This document shows positions 55,301 to 64,000 of a DNA stretch of 64,000 nt, piece after piece. The position numbers were made by a program, and so were the translations under genes. Origin of the DNA: Cervus elaphus. Lineage: Eukaryota; Chordata; Mammalia; Artiodactyla; Cervidae. The notes beneath the pieces were generated by a model. The model had not been told where the DNA came from. It saw only the letters and a program-made list of their open reading frames with translations, and did no database searches. Numbering within the stretch: the stretch's first letter is position 1; each line of letters opens with the position of its first letter. The stretch is from positions 100,327,152 through 100,391,151 of the forward strand of contig NC_057832.1 of the NCBI RefSeq assembly GCF_910594005.1, written 5' to 3'.

Positions 55301-56890
55301 TGGTTTAAGGCTACTTATTGTCTTAGGTACTCCTGTGCTTGGTCAGTCCCCTCCATCTAGCCTCCTCTCCCCAACAACTAGATGGGTATTTGGGTATCAA
55401 GCAGACTGGCCCTCTCTGAGCTAAAACCTTCTGGACCCCTTTATGCCAAATCCATCCTCTCCTCCAGTCTCATGCCAATTAGCTCTCTATCTCCAGCTCT
55501 CAGCCCAGGTTCCTGCTCAGAGCCCAGCATCCTCCCCTCAGACCTGTCTCATGACAATGTTTCTGGGATCTGGGCCTTGGCTCCCTTCCTTGGCTTCATT
55601 TACCTTCATTCCCTAAATGATGTGCACTTCCAGATGTTAAGGAACTAATTCCGTCCAATCCAGTTCAGTCCTGGGTTCCTTCCCTGAGCCCCTAGAAATG
55701 AAACTGCCCCCGAGGAAGTGAACCCACCGGTCCATAGCCACCCCACCTCGCCGCCTCCGGGATGAGGTCTCTACGGTTCTGGTAACAATTTGATGTTGTT
55801 CTACCTGGTGGTGGAATGTGCCCAGGAAGGAGCACATCAACTGCTGATTGGAGAGCTGACCCCTGCCCTTCTCCAGCTTAGGACTGAGTTGAAGTGCTTT
55901 ATCTGGGCCCAAAGACCTCCAGCATCCATGCAGCCCCTTCCAGGGGAGTAATCCCTACCTCCCAGAATTTCTTTGGCTACACTGCTCACTGGTGAAACAA
56001 AAAAATTGGCGTGCTGGTTGCTTACCTGATGGGATTGGCATTCCCACATGTACAGTTTTGTATTCACTTCTGAGAGCCACATGAGTCTCTTACACTATAT
56101 ACTACACTATAGCGTTTCCTCCCAGGGAGATCCAAGACCTTTTTTACCACTAGGCTAGGACATTTAGTTGTCATATGTCATGTTTTGCTTCTGGAATTTG
56201 CATAGAACAATGCTTTGCCATGGAATCAGTTCCAAGTGGACTCTGAGCAGCCAACATGGGTCTCAGAATGGTCTGCCCCAAGGTGATAGAGGAGAAGTCA
56301 GTGTTGGGAGTTAACTGTGTCACTCTGGGCACAATGGTCATCTGGAGAGCTTGTGCCCCTTAAAAGTCCAGTAAAAGTGGCTCAAGTGTGTCATATGGTC
56401 CCATTTCTCAAAACAATCTAGAAACCTAGATTCTCATGTGAAATCTACAGGCCACTAATTTGCAACCCCTGTGCTTGACTCTGTGAATATAATTCCTGTC
56501 CTTCCTGGTTTTTAAATAATCAAGATCATACCCAAGGTAAAAACAAACAAACTGGTGGAAGTCCTGCTTCTATTTAGGATGGAGGAAGCAGCAAAGGACA
56601 TCACTCACATCTTAACAATAAGGAAAAAAAAATGAATAATCTACAAAGTCATGTTTTCTTAAATACTTCAGAGAGCTGAGATCACAAGGTAGCCAAATAA
56701 CCAAATTTCAAGAAGTGACAAGTTCTACTGTGGAGAGGAAGGACATACAGACTGCTTCATGTTTGGCAGACCGCTGGAGAAAAGGTGATGGCCATAGAAG
56801 TGGGTAAGAAAAAATCAGCTACAATCTTCATCAATTCCTAAAGGCTGAGTTTAGCCTAGCAGATCAGTTTAGAATAACTGGGAGCCTGTG
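52400..56890. other. Upstream flank of CEP41, no gene seen
   Basis: Mostly unassigned sequence. An L2-like end occurs near 52625-52700 (TTCATTTAACAAATATTTAA). L1M-like degenerate 3' sequence covers about 54080-54830 (GATGTTTACTGGAATCTTAT, AATAATGGCATATCCATAAT). The open frames here (for example minus 52810-53055, plus 53615-53887) have no recognisable product and no splice partner. Nothing that I recognise as a MEST exon. Confidence 0.6.
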
Positions 56891-56892
56891 TT

Positions 56893-57365
56893 TGTTAATT
56901 TTATGCATCAGTTTGACTAGGCATGATACCCAGATATTTGGCCAAACACTATTCTGGATGTTTCTGAAGAGGTTTGGTTTTGTTTTTTTTTTTTTTTTGG
57001 TTTTGTTTTTTAATGAACATAGCATTTAAATCAATAGGCTTTGAATAAAGCAGATTGCCCTTGATGTGTGGGTGGGCCATATCCATTCAGTTGAAGATCT
57101 TAAAAGACTGAGGTCCCTGGAGGAAATGGGAATTCTGTGAGCAAATGGCCTTTAGATCTGAGTTATAGAATCAGCTCTCCTCTGGGGCTTTTGCCTGCCA
57201 GCCTACCCTGCAGATTTTGGACTTACCAGTCTCTGTAATTGTGACAGCCTCCATGTATATCTGAGAGAGAGAAAATAAATCTTATTTATATTTAAATATA
57301 TAAATATACATTTGTATCTATATGTATTTATACTGGTTTTGTTTCTCTGGAGAACCCTGACTAGC
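56893..57365 (+). repeat. Ancient mammalian interspersed repeat, family not named
   Basis: GTTAATTTTATGCATCAGTT, then CAGATATTTGGCCAAACACT, then CCTACCCTGCAGATTTTGGA, and the end TGGAGAACCCTGACTAGCAC. The wording recurs widely in mammalian genomes. It contains a TA-rich microsatellite (57282-57330) and a poly(T) (56983-56998). Confidence 0.55.
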
Positions 57366-57549
57366 ACAGAGTCCCAGACAAAAGGAGAGTTTCTGTTCAC
57401 TTGCAAAATCTTCTCCGTGGGTGGCTAATAGGTGCTCCTGAGGAAGACTGGGGGCAGGACAGGAGATCAGAGGGAGCCCCCTTGGAGGTATAGGTTTGTA
57501 GAGGTAACTGGCTGCTGCTGGGAATAGGCACAAACCACCACCAGGATCC

Positions 57550-58190
57550 ATACCATCTGACTCTTCTTTATTAAAGCAAAAAAGCTTTAAGCCGCAAGAG
57601 GAGAGGCAGTAACCCTCTTGCCCACAGGGTCACCAGGAGAGGGGTTGAAGCGAAGACCATCTATCTGCAGATGGGGGACGGCAGGAAATCATTTCTCACT
57701 CATAGGAGCTGAGCGGACATCTATTGCTTCAGGAGGAAGCATAGAAGCAGAAGCTGTTTGTTCCTGGGGCAGTGCGGGGAGGGTGGGAGAAATCATGGAA
57801 ACCTCGGGTCCAAGAACCTACACCAACATGAAACAGAGGCAGACAGCCACTGGGAGAGAAGCACATGCCTCTCTCCTGCCCAGACCCCACCAAAGACACA
57901 AGGCAGAGCTTGGATCTCATGGGAGATGTGGGGAAGGAGGGTGGGAACATTAACAAGGTCCCACTCCCCAGGCGCAGATGCATAGGCCTTGTCTGAGACT
58001 GGACCAGGAGAATCAGGGGCCACCACCTGCTTCCAACATGGTCTGGTAACAAGCAGCCTATTGCTGAGGTGGAGACAAGACTGTGAGAGAAAATCCCCCA
58101 GCATCCATGCTCCACGCTAAGCACAAGGTAACGGCACTTGCTGGTACCCCAAGGGTAATGATAGTGACAACTAAATTCAAACCATCTCAA
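57550..58190 (-). other. Unassigned GC-richer segment, possible LTR
   Basis: About 640 bases clearly richer in GC than the neighbouring DNA. On the minus strand it has an AATAAAG motif near 57562-57568. An open minus frame of 201 codons (57729-58334) runs from the adjacent SINE into it, but its N-terminal part is SINE sequence and the rest matches nothing I know. A solitary ruminant LTR is one explanation. I see no clear TG...CA ends, primer site or viral gene. Confidence 0.25.
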
Positions 58191-58195
58191 CCACT

Positions 58196-58333
58196 GCCTC
58201 GGAGAAGGCACTGGAGACCCACTCCAGTACTCTTGCCTGGAAAATCCCATGGATGGAGGAGCCTGGTAGACTGCAGTCCATGGGGTCGCTAAGAGTCTGA
58301 CATGACTAACGCAACTTAGCAGCAGCAGCAGCA
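58196..58333 (+). mobile_element. BOV-A type SINE, single unit
   Basis: CTCGGAGAAGGCACTGGAGA, then CCCATGGATGGAGGAGCCTG, then GACATGACTAACGCAACTTA and a (CAG)n end. This is the BovB-derived unit without a tRNA-like head. Confidence 0.9.
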
Positions 58334-58479
58334 ACTACTGCCTAGATCAACTCAAGCCCCATAATAATTGCCTAACAGAAGAAACATGACTCTTTCCAGG
58401 CATAAACACTGTTTGCCTCCATCTCTATTGGCTTCTGCACATAATGTCCAGCATTTGATAACAAATTATGACAATACAA

Positions 58480-59160
58480 AAAGGAAAAAATGAGAGCAAG
58501 AAAGAGGGGAAGGCTTATCATCAAGAGGTAGAGCTATCAACAGAACCAGATCTCAGCAGTAAGGGCCTATCAGATAGAAACTTCTACATGTCTATGACTA
58601 ATACATTAAAGATCTAGTGGAAAAGGCAGAAAACATGAATGAACATATGGGAAATTTTGTAGCTAGATGGAAACTCTAAAAAGTAAATGTGAGAGATAAA
58701 AAATACAATATCAAAGATCAAGAATTCTTGTAATAGAATCATCAGCAGACTAGATAACTAGAAGACAGTACATTAGAAATTATCCAAAATGAAACACAAG
58801 GAGAAAAAAGTGGGGGAGGAGGGTCAAAAGTGAGAATTTTAAAACTGTAGGACGGAAATTCCCTGGCAATCCAGTGATTAGGACTTGGTGCTTTCACCCC
58901 AAGTGCTTGGGTTCAGTCCCTTTGTCAGGAAACTAATCCCACAGGTTGCAAAGCATGGCCAACAAAAAAACAAAAATGAAAAAACTGTGAAACTGTGGGA
59001 CAATATCAAGGAGACGGTAGAGAATGGGGCAATAGAAATATTTGAAGATATAATGGCGAAGAATTTTCCAAAATTAATGAAATACAACAAACTACAGATC
59101 CAAGAGGCACAGAGAATCTCAAGCAGCATAAACACAACCTAACCAAAACAAAGTCAAACC
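58480..59160 (+). mobile_element. Old L1/HAL1-like 5' region, with a CHR SINE
   Basis: GATCTCAGCAGTAAGGGCCT, then CCAAAATTAATGAAATACAA, then AGATCCAAGAGGCACAGAGA: the ORF1-proximal wording of old L1s. It is split by the SINE at 58853-58985. Confidence 0.6.
58853..58985 (+). mobile_element. CHR-type SINE
   Basis: GGAAATTCCCTGGCAATCCA, GATTAGGACTTGGTGCTTTC, GGTTCAGTCCCTTTGTCAGG, tail AAGCATGGCCAACAAAAAAA. Confidence 0.9.
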
Positions 59161-59164
59161 TACC

Positions 59165-59649
59165 TATACAATCATATGTCATTTTGTATGTGCTTTATAA
59201 ATACTGTAATTTTTACAAATTAAAGTTTTGGGGCAGCCTTACATTGAGCAAGTGTATTTTCAGTTTTTCCAACAGCATTTGTTTACTTCATGTTTCTGTG
59301 TCACATTTTGGTAATTCTCACAATATTTCAAACTTGTTTCAAACAAATTATATTTGTTATGGTGATCTGTGATCATTGATCTTTGATATTACTACTACAA
59401 CTCATGAAAAGCTCAGATGATGGTTAGCCTTTTTAGCAATACATGATTTTTAAATTAAGGTACATATATACATATATTGTTTTTGGACATAATGCTATTG
59501 CACACTTTGTTGTCTACATTATAGTGTAAGCATAACTTTTATATGCACTGGGAAACAAAAAAATGCATGTGACTAATTGTATTGCAATGGTCACTTTATT
59601 GTGGTGGTCTGGAATCGAAACCATGATATATTTGAAAAATGCCTATATG
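59165..59649 (-). mobile_element. Tigger1-type DNA transposon, internally deleted, copy 2
   Basis: Reverse of the Tigger1 pattern: TGTGTCACATTTTGGTAATT, then TGTTATGGTGATCTGTGATC, then the junction to CATGAAAAGCTCAGATGATGG, and near the right end TATTGTGGTGGTCTGGAATC and AAAAATGCCTATATG. The transposase region is missing at the same point as in copy 1. It is inserted in L1 remains. Confidence 0.85.
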
Positions 59650-60330
59650 CTCACAGTCAATTTGCTAAAAACTAAAGATTTCTCTTTTTTGGAAGAAAAT
59701 CTCAAAGGCAACCAAGAGGGGGGGAATTATACACAGAAGAAAAAAGATAAGAATACAGCAAACTTCTTGTCAGTAACTACACAGAAGACATTTTTAAGCA
59801 CAGAAAGGAAAAAGTCAACCTAGAATTCTATCCTCAGTGTAAATATCTGCTAAAAATGAAAATGATAAAGACTTTTTTAGACACTAAAAATTGAACGAAC
59901 CCATTGCTAATAAACCTGTATTACACAAAAAGTTAAAGAAAGTTCTTTGACAGAAAGAGTATGATACTAGTGGAAACTTGGACATACATAAATGAAGAGT
60001 AATGGAAATGACAAAATGAGGATAAATATAAAAGATGTTTTTAAATATTTATTCTATTTAAAAGAAAATTTACTAAGTAAAAATAGTAACAAGGTATTAT
60101 GGGAATTATAACATACAGAATTAAAATATATAATAACAATGGCACAAAGGTTAGGAGAGGAAATTGAGATGTACTGTTGTAACGGTCTTAAACTAAACAT
60201 GGAGTGGTATGTTATTTCAAGGTAGACTATACTAAGTTTAGGATGTATATTGTAAATCTTAGAGCAAGCACTTAAAAGTCATAAATAACGAGCCAATAAT
60301 GGAGATTAAATGGATTAATAAAAATACTGC
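59650..60330 (+). mobile_element. Old L1/HAL1-like middle fragment
   Basis: Continues the L1 interrupted by the Tigger element: AACCTAGAATTCTATCCTCA, then AAATGAAAATGATAAAGACT. Degenerate. A tandem copy of AATACTGCTACTCCAAA occurs at about 60320-60362. Confidence 0.55.
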
Positions 60331-60441
60331 TACTCCAAAAAAAAAAATACTGCTACTCCAAAGAAGGCAGGAAAAAAAGAATAAATAATAAATGGAACAA
60401 ATAGAATACAAAGAGCAAGATATTAGGTTTTGATCCAAGCA

Positions 60442-60673
60442 TGTGTGTGTGTGCATGCTAAGTTGCTTCAGTTGTGTCCAACTCTCTGTGACCCTGTGGA
60501 CTGTAGCCCACCAGGCTCCTCTGTCCATGGGCTTCTCTAGGCAAGAATACTGCAGTGTGTTGCCATTTCCTTATCCAGGGGATCTTCCCGATCCAGGGAT
60601 CGAACCTGTGTCTCCTGAGACTCCTGCATTGCAGATGCATTATTTTACCACTGAGCCACCCAGGAAGCCCAAG
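60442..60673 (-). mobile_element. Bov-tA SINE with 8-base target duplication
   Basis: GCTAAGTTGCTTCAGTTGTG at left, ATTTTACCACTGAGCCACCC, then AGGAAGCCC at right. CCAAGCAT occurs at 60434-60441 and 60674-60681. Confidence 0.92.
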
Positions 60674-60704
60674 CCAAGCATACCAATAGTCAATATAAGT
60701 AATT

Positions 60705-60925
60705 CTACACCAGGAGTCAGTAAACTATGGCCCTCAGCTCAAGTCTAGCCTGCTGCCTGTTTTTGTAAAATAAGTTTCATTGGAGCACAGTCAGGCCCAT
60801 GAATTTATGCATTACCTATGGCTTCCTTCTCACTATAATGGCAGAGTCAAGCATTTGCAACAGAGACTGGATGACTTGCAAAACAAATACTTACTATCTG
60901 GCCCTTTACAAAAAAACATTTGCAA
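60705..60925. mobile_element. Ancient hAT-type MITE
   Basis: CAGGAGTCAGTAAACTATGG, then GCCTGCTGCCTGTTTTTGTA, then CATTGGAGCACAGTCAGGCC, then TCTGGCCCTTTACAAAAAAA: a widespread mammalian MITE. Family not named. Confidence 0.6.
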
Positions 60926-61149
60926 ACAAACCCCTGCTATAAACACCTCAATTATCAATAAATGGTAAAGACTGTTATATTGGCTAAAGAAAACTATCTG
61001 TCATCTACAAGAAATATACTTTAAATATAAAACTACTCATTGGTTAAATGTAAATGGATAGAAAAAAACTATACCATGTAAACACTAACCAAAGGAAAGC
61101 TGGACGAGGGAAAGGAAAGTCCATTCAATAAATGGTGCCATAGTGGGGA

Positions 61150-61520
61150 GGGATAAATTAGGGGGTTGGGGTTAACTTATACACATTACTATAAATAAAG
61201 TAGATACAAAGTAGATATATATTATATATGTAATATATATATAAAGTAGATATATATTTTTATATATAAAGTAGATATATATATAATATATATATAAAGT
61301 AGATATATATATAATATATATATAAAGTAGATATATATAATCAACAAGGATCTACTTTGTAGCACAGGGAACTCTACTCAATACTCTGTAATAACCTGTA
61401 TGGGAAAAGAATCTGAAAAAGAATAGATATGTGTATATTTATAACTGAATCACTTTGCTGCACGCCTAAAATTAACCCAACATTGTAAATCAACTATATT
61501 CCAATATAATATTTTTAATG
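61150..61520 (+). repeat. Cetartiodactyl interspersed repeat, copy 3, expanded
   Basis: Same family as 15585-15810 and 27125-27350: GGGTTAACTTATACACATTA-type start (61170), ATCTACTTTGTAGCACAGGG, GAATCTGAAAAAGAATAGAT, CATTGTAAATCAACTATATT. A TA-rich minisatellite (about 61190-61340) has expanded inside it. Confidence 0.65.
61190..61340 (+). repeat. TA-rich minisatellite, unit about 28 bases
   Basis: AAAGTAGATATATATATAAT-like units repeat about four to five times with small length changes. The unit is built from the host repeat's own ATAAAGTAGATA segment. Confidence 0.85.
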
Positions 61521-62090
61521 GTGTTGGGGAAATGATATTCACATATAAAATAACAAAGTTAAACCTTATACCATATACAAAAATTATCTCAAAATGTATC
61601 AAAGACTTAAATACAAGAGCTAAAACTATAAAACTGTTAGAAGAAAACATAGGGAAAAATCTTTATAACACTGGACTTGGTAATGATTTCTGAGCCAAGA
61701 GCTCAGGCAACAAAAGAAAAAACACTTAATTGATCTTCATCAAGATTAAAACATTTATACTTTAAAAGACATTGTAGACAGAATGAAAAGATAACCTACA
61801 GAAAGGAAGAAAATATTTGCAGAAAAAAATTATTGCATAATCAGAATCATGAATCTGATAAGAGATTAATATCTGGAATATATGAAGAACTCTTAAAAAT
61901 CAACACCAGCAACAACAAAAGAAAGAAACAACCAAAATTTTAAAAGGGCAAAGACTTAAATAGACATTTCTGCAAAGAGAATACTCAAATGACCAGTGAG
62001 AACATGAAAAGATATTCAACATCATTAGTCATTAGAGAAAAGCAAATTAAAACTAAACTAAGGTACTGCTTGATAACCAGTAGGATGGCT

Positions 62091-62354
62091 GCTGTTGATG
62101 CTGCTGCTAAGTCGCGTCAGTCGTGTCCGACTCTGTGCGACCCCATAGACGGCAGCCTACCAGGCTCCGCCATCCCTGGAATTCTCCAGGCAAGAACACT
62201 GGAGTGGGTTGCCATTTCCTTCTCCAATGCATGAAAGTGAAGTCGTTCAGTCATGTCCGACTCAGCTACCCCATGGACTGCAGCCTACCAGGCTTCTCCA
62301 TCCATGGGATTTTCCAGGCAAGAGTACTGGAGTGGGTTGCCATTGCCTTCTCCG
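62091..62354 (-). mobile_element. BOV-A2 SINE with 12-base target duplication
   Basis: TGCTGCTGCTAAGTCGCGTC, two BovB-derived units, joined at AATGCATGAAAGTGAAGTCG. AGTAGGATGGCT is exact at 62079-62090 and 62355-62366. Confidence 0.95.
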
Positions 62355-62475
62355 AGTAGGATGGCTAGGACTATTTAAAAAATGGAAAACAGGTGTTGGT
62401 GAGGATGTGGATTGGAATGCTTATGCGTTGCTAGTGGGAAGGTAAAATGATGCATCTCCTATGTAAAAATAGTTG

Positions 62476-62701
62476 TGTGTGTGTATTCAGTAGTTCAGTC
62501 ATGTCCAACTCTTTGCAATCCTATGGATTGTAACACGCCAGGATCCTCTGTCCATGGAATTTTCCCTGGCAAGAATAATGGAATGGGATGCCATTTCCTC
62601 CTCCAGGGGCATCTTCCCAACCTCAGAGATCAAACCCATCTCCTGTGTCTCCTGCATTGCAGGTGGATTCTTTACCACCAAGCCACTGGGGAAATCCATG
62701 A
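62476..62701 (-). mobile_element. Bov-tA SINE with 11-base target duplication
   Basis: A GT-rich start, then TAGTTCAGTCATGTCCAACT; right-hand head ATTCTTTACCACCAAGCCAC. AAAAATAGTTG flanks it at 62465-62475 and 62702-62712. Confidence 0.93.
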
Positions 62702-63039
62702 AAAAATAGTTGATGTTTCTTCAAAAATGTAGACATAGAATTACCATATGACTCAGCAATTCCACTCCTAGGCATATACCTGAAAGAGTTGAAAAAGGAA
62801 CCCAAACAGATACTTGTATACCAATGTTCATATTGGCATTATTCACATTAGCCAAAAGGTAGAAACAACCCAAATGTCTACAACTGATGATTAAACAAAA
62901 TATTATATGTATATATATACTTTAAAATGTTTAAAATGGTAAGCTTTCTGTTATATATACTTTATCACAATGAAAATAAAACAACAGGTTGGACTGGCTA
63001 TATTAATTTTACACCAAGTAGACTTTAGAACCCTTCAGT

Positions 63040-63775
63040 GATTTTCCAGAGTCTTATGACCAGATCTTATTCTTCAGATGACACATAAGACCTTTGAAAT
63101 TCTGTTCTCTGCCTACCATTTCAGCCCAATCTCTTACCATATAGAATGGCTTCAAGTGGGCCATGTTGTCTGTTGCCCCTGAGTCTTTGTGTTGGCTCTT
63201 CTTTCTGTTTGGAAAATCCTATTTTCACTCTTCACTCTCCCTTTAGGATAAAATTCATCTCTTTCTGGCAGCCTTCCCTGACTAACTTCTACTCTCATCT
63301 CAGACTTTGGGAAGTGTTTTTTTATTTATTTATTTGTCCTGCACCAGGTCTTAGTTGTGACATGCAGGATCTTTGTGGCAGCATGTGGGATCTTTTTTTT
63401 TTTTTTTGGGATCTTTTTTTTTTTTTTTTTTTCCAGTTGTAACATCGGAACTCTTCATTGCAGCATGTAGGATATAGTTCCCTGACCTGGGATTAAACCT
63501 GGGCACCCTGCTTTGGAAGCGTGGAGTCTTAACCACTAGACCACCAGGAAGTCCCTGGGAAGTGGTTTTTCAAAATGCTTCCATGGAACTCTTCCATGGT
63601 AGACACAGCGTGTCTACCACACTGTGCTGTGATGAATTATTCCATGCCTGCCTCCTTCACTACCTTATCAGCTCCTTGAGGCAGGAATATAGTTCTTCAT
63701 ATTTCTAGTGCCTGGTATGGTGCCTGGCATATAGTAGGCACACAATAAATATTTGTCAAAGGAGTGAAATTCTGT
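63040..63775 (+). mobile_element. L2 3' region, split by a CHR SINE
   Basis: CTTTCTGGCAGCCTTCCCTG, and after the SINE CAGCTCCTTGAGGCAGGAAT, TGGTGCCTGGCATATAGTAG, GCACACAATAAATATTTGTC: the L2 end in order. Confidence 0.75.
63315..63556 (-). mobile_element. CHR-type SINE with an expanded internal poly(T) duplication
   Basis: Left TTTATTTATTTATTTGTCCT, right CTAGACCACCAGGAAGTCCC. GGGATC followed by a long T run occurs twice in a row (63387-63432). Confidence 0.88.
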
Positions 63776-63844
63776 GACAGTGCTCATGAAGGCACATGGG
63801 AGATCAAACCATAGGAAAACTTCCCCTTTATCACACTGGTCATT

Positions 63845-64000
63845 TTTTTTTTCATTTATTTTTATTAGTTGAAGGCTAATTACCTTACAATATTGTGGTG
63901 GGTTCTGTCACACATTGACATAAATCAGCCATGGAGTTACATGTATTCCCCATCCCTATCCCCCTTCCCACCTCCCTCTCCACCCGATTCCTCTGGGTCT
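63845..64000 (-). mobile_element. Young L1 3' end, cut by the window edge
   Basis: Poly(T)-type start, then ATTAGTTGAAGGCTAATTAC and CCACCTCCCTCTCCACCCGA. Collinear with 42270-42420. It continues past position 64000. Confidence 0.93.

Larger units (their letters stand above)
61530..63000 (+). mobile_element. Old L1 3' half, interrupted by two SINEs
   Basis: CAAAATGTATCAAAGACTTA, then GTCATTAGAGAAAAGCAAAT, then ATATGACTCAGCAATTCCAC, then TATACCAATGTTCATATTGG. Frames are broken. SINEs lie at 62091-62354 and 62476-62701. Confidence 0.8.

Noticed and set aside
52400..64000. Search for MEST or MEST antisense RNA exons, the expected next gene.
   Set aside because: No CpG island or MEST-like coding segment is visible. 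In human the gap is larger than this flank, so the gene probably lies beyond 64000.

Overview
The window is a piece of a ruminant (bovid) nuclear genome. The evidence is the repeat set: Bov-tA and BOV-A2 SINEs, BovB (RTE-type) LINE fragments with reverse-transcriptase coding remains, CHR-type tRNA-derived SINEs shared by cetartiodactyls, and young ruminant L1 insertions, together with spliced vertebrate exons. The sequence alone does not separate cattle, yak, buffalo, sheep or goat.

One protein-coding gene is supported, and it is complete: CEP41 (centrosomal protein 41, formerly TSGA14), on the minus strand. I assembled 11 coding exons, from the ATG at 51970 to the TAA at 4272. All ten introns are GT-AG and every junction keeps frame. 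The exon lengths sum to 1122 bases (373 codons plus stop), the length I recall for the human protein. CEP41 is a centrosome and basal-body protein with a rhodanese-like domain. It is needed for tubulin glutamylation of the ciliary axoneme and is mutated in Joubert syndrome 15. The gene starts in a CpG island (about 51760-52360). That island carries a perfectly palindromic X-box (52167-52181), the binding site of RFX factors that drive ciliary genes, about 200 bases upstream of the ATG.

Layout: 1-4271 lies downstream of the CEP41 stop (3' UTR and/or intergenic). 4272-51970 is the CEP41 coding span, with small introns near the 3' end and two large introns (13.9 and 17.3 kb) near the 5' end filled with L1, L2, MIR, BovB, SINE and DNA-transposon remains. 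51971-52400 is the promoter/CpG island. 52400-64000 is repeat-rich DNA upstream of CEP41. In human the next gene on that side is MEST, but no MEST exon is seen here.

No new gene system was found. The points most worth a second look are the X-box, a roughly 130-140-base high-identity inverted repeat in intron 1 (46075-46215 and 47043-47180), a young L1 with a perfect 16-base target duplication and an unusual two-part poly(A) tail (42191-44229), several cleanly dated nested insertions, two copies of an internally deleted Tigger1-type element sharing one deletion junction, and an AATAAA only 22 bases after the CEP41 stop.
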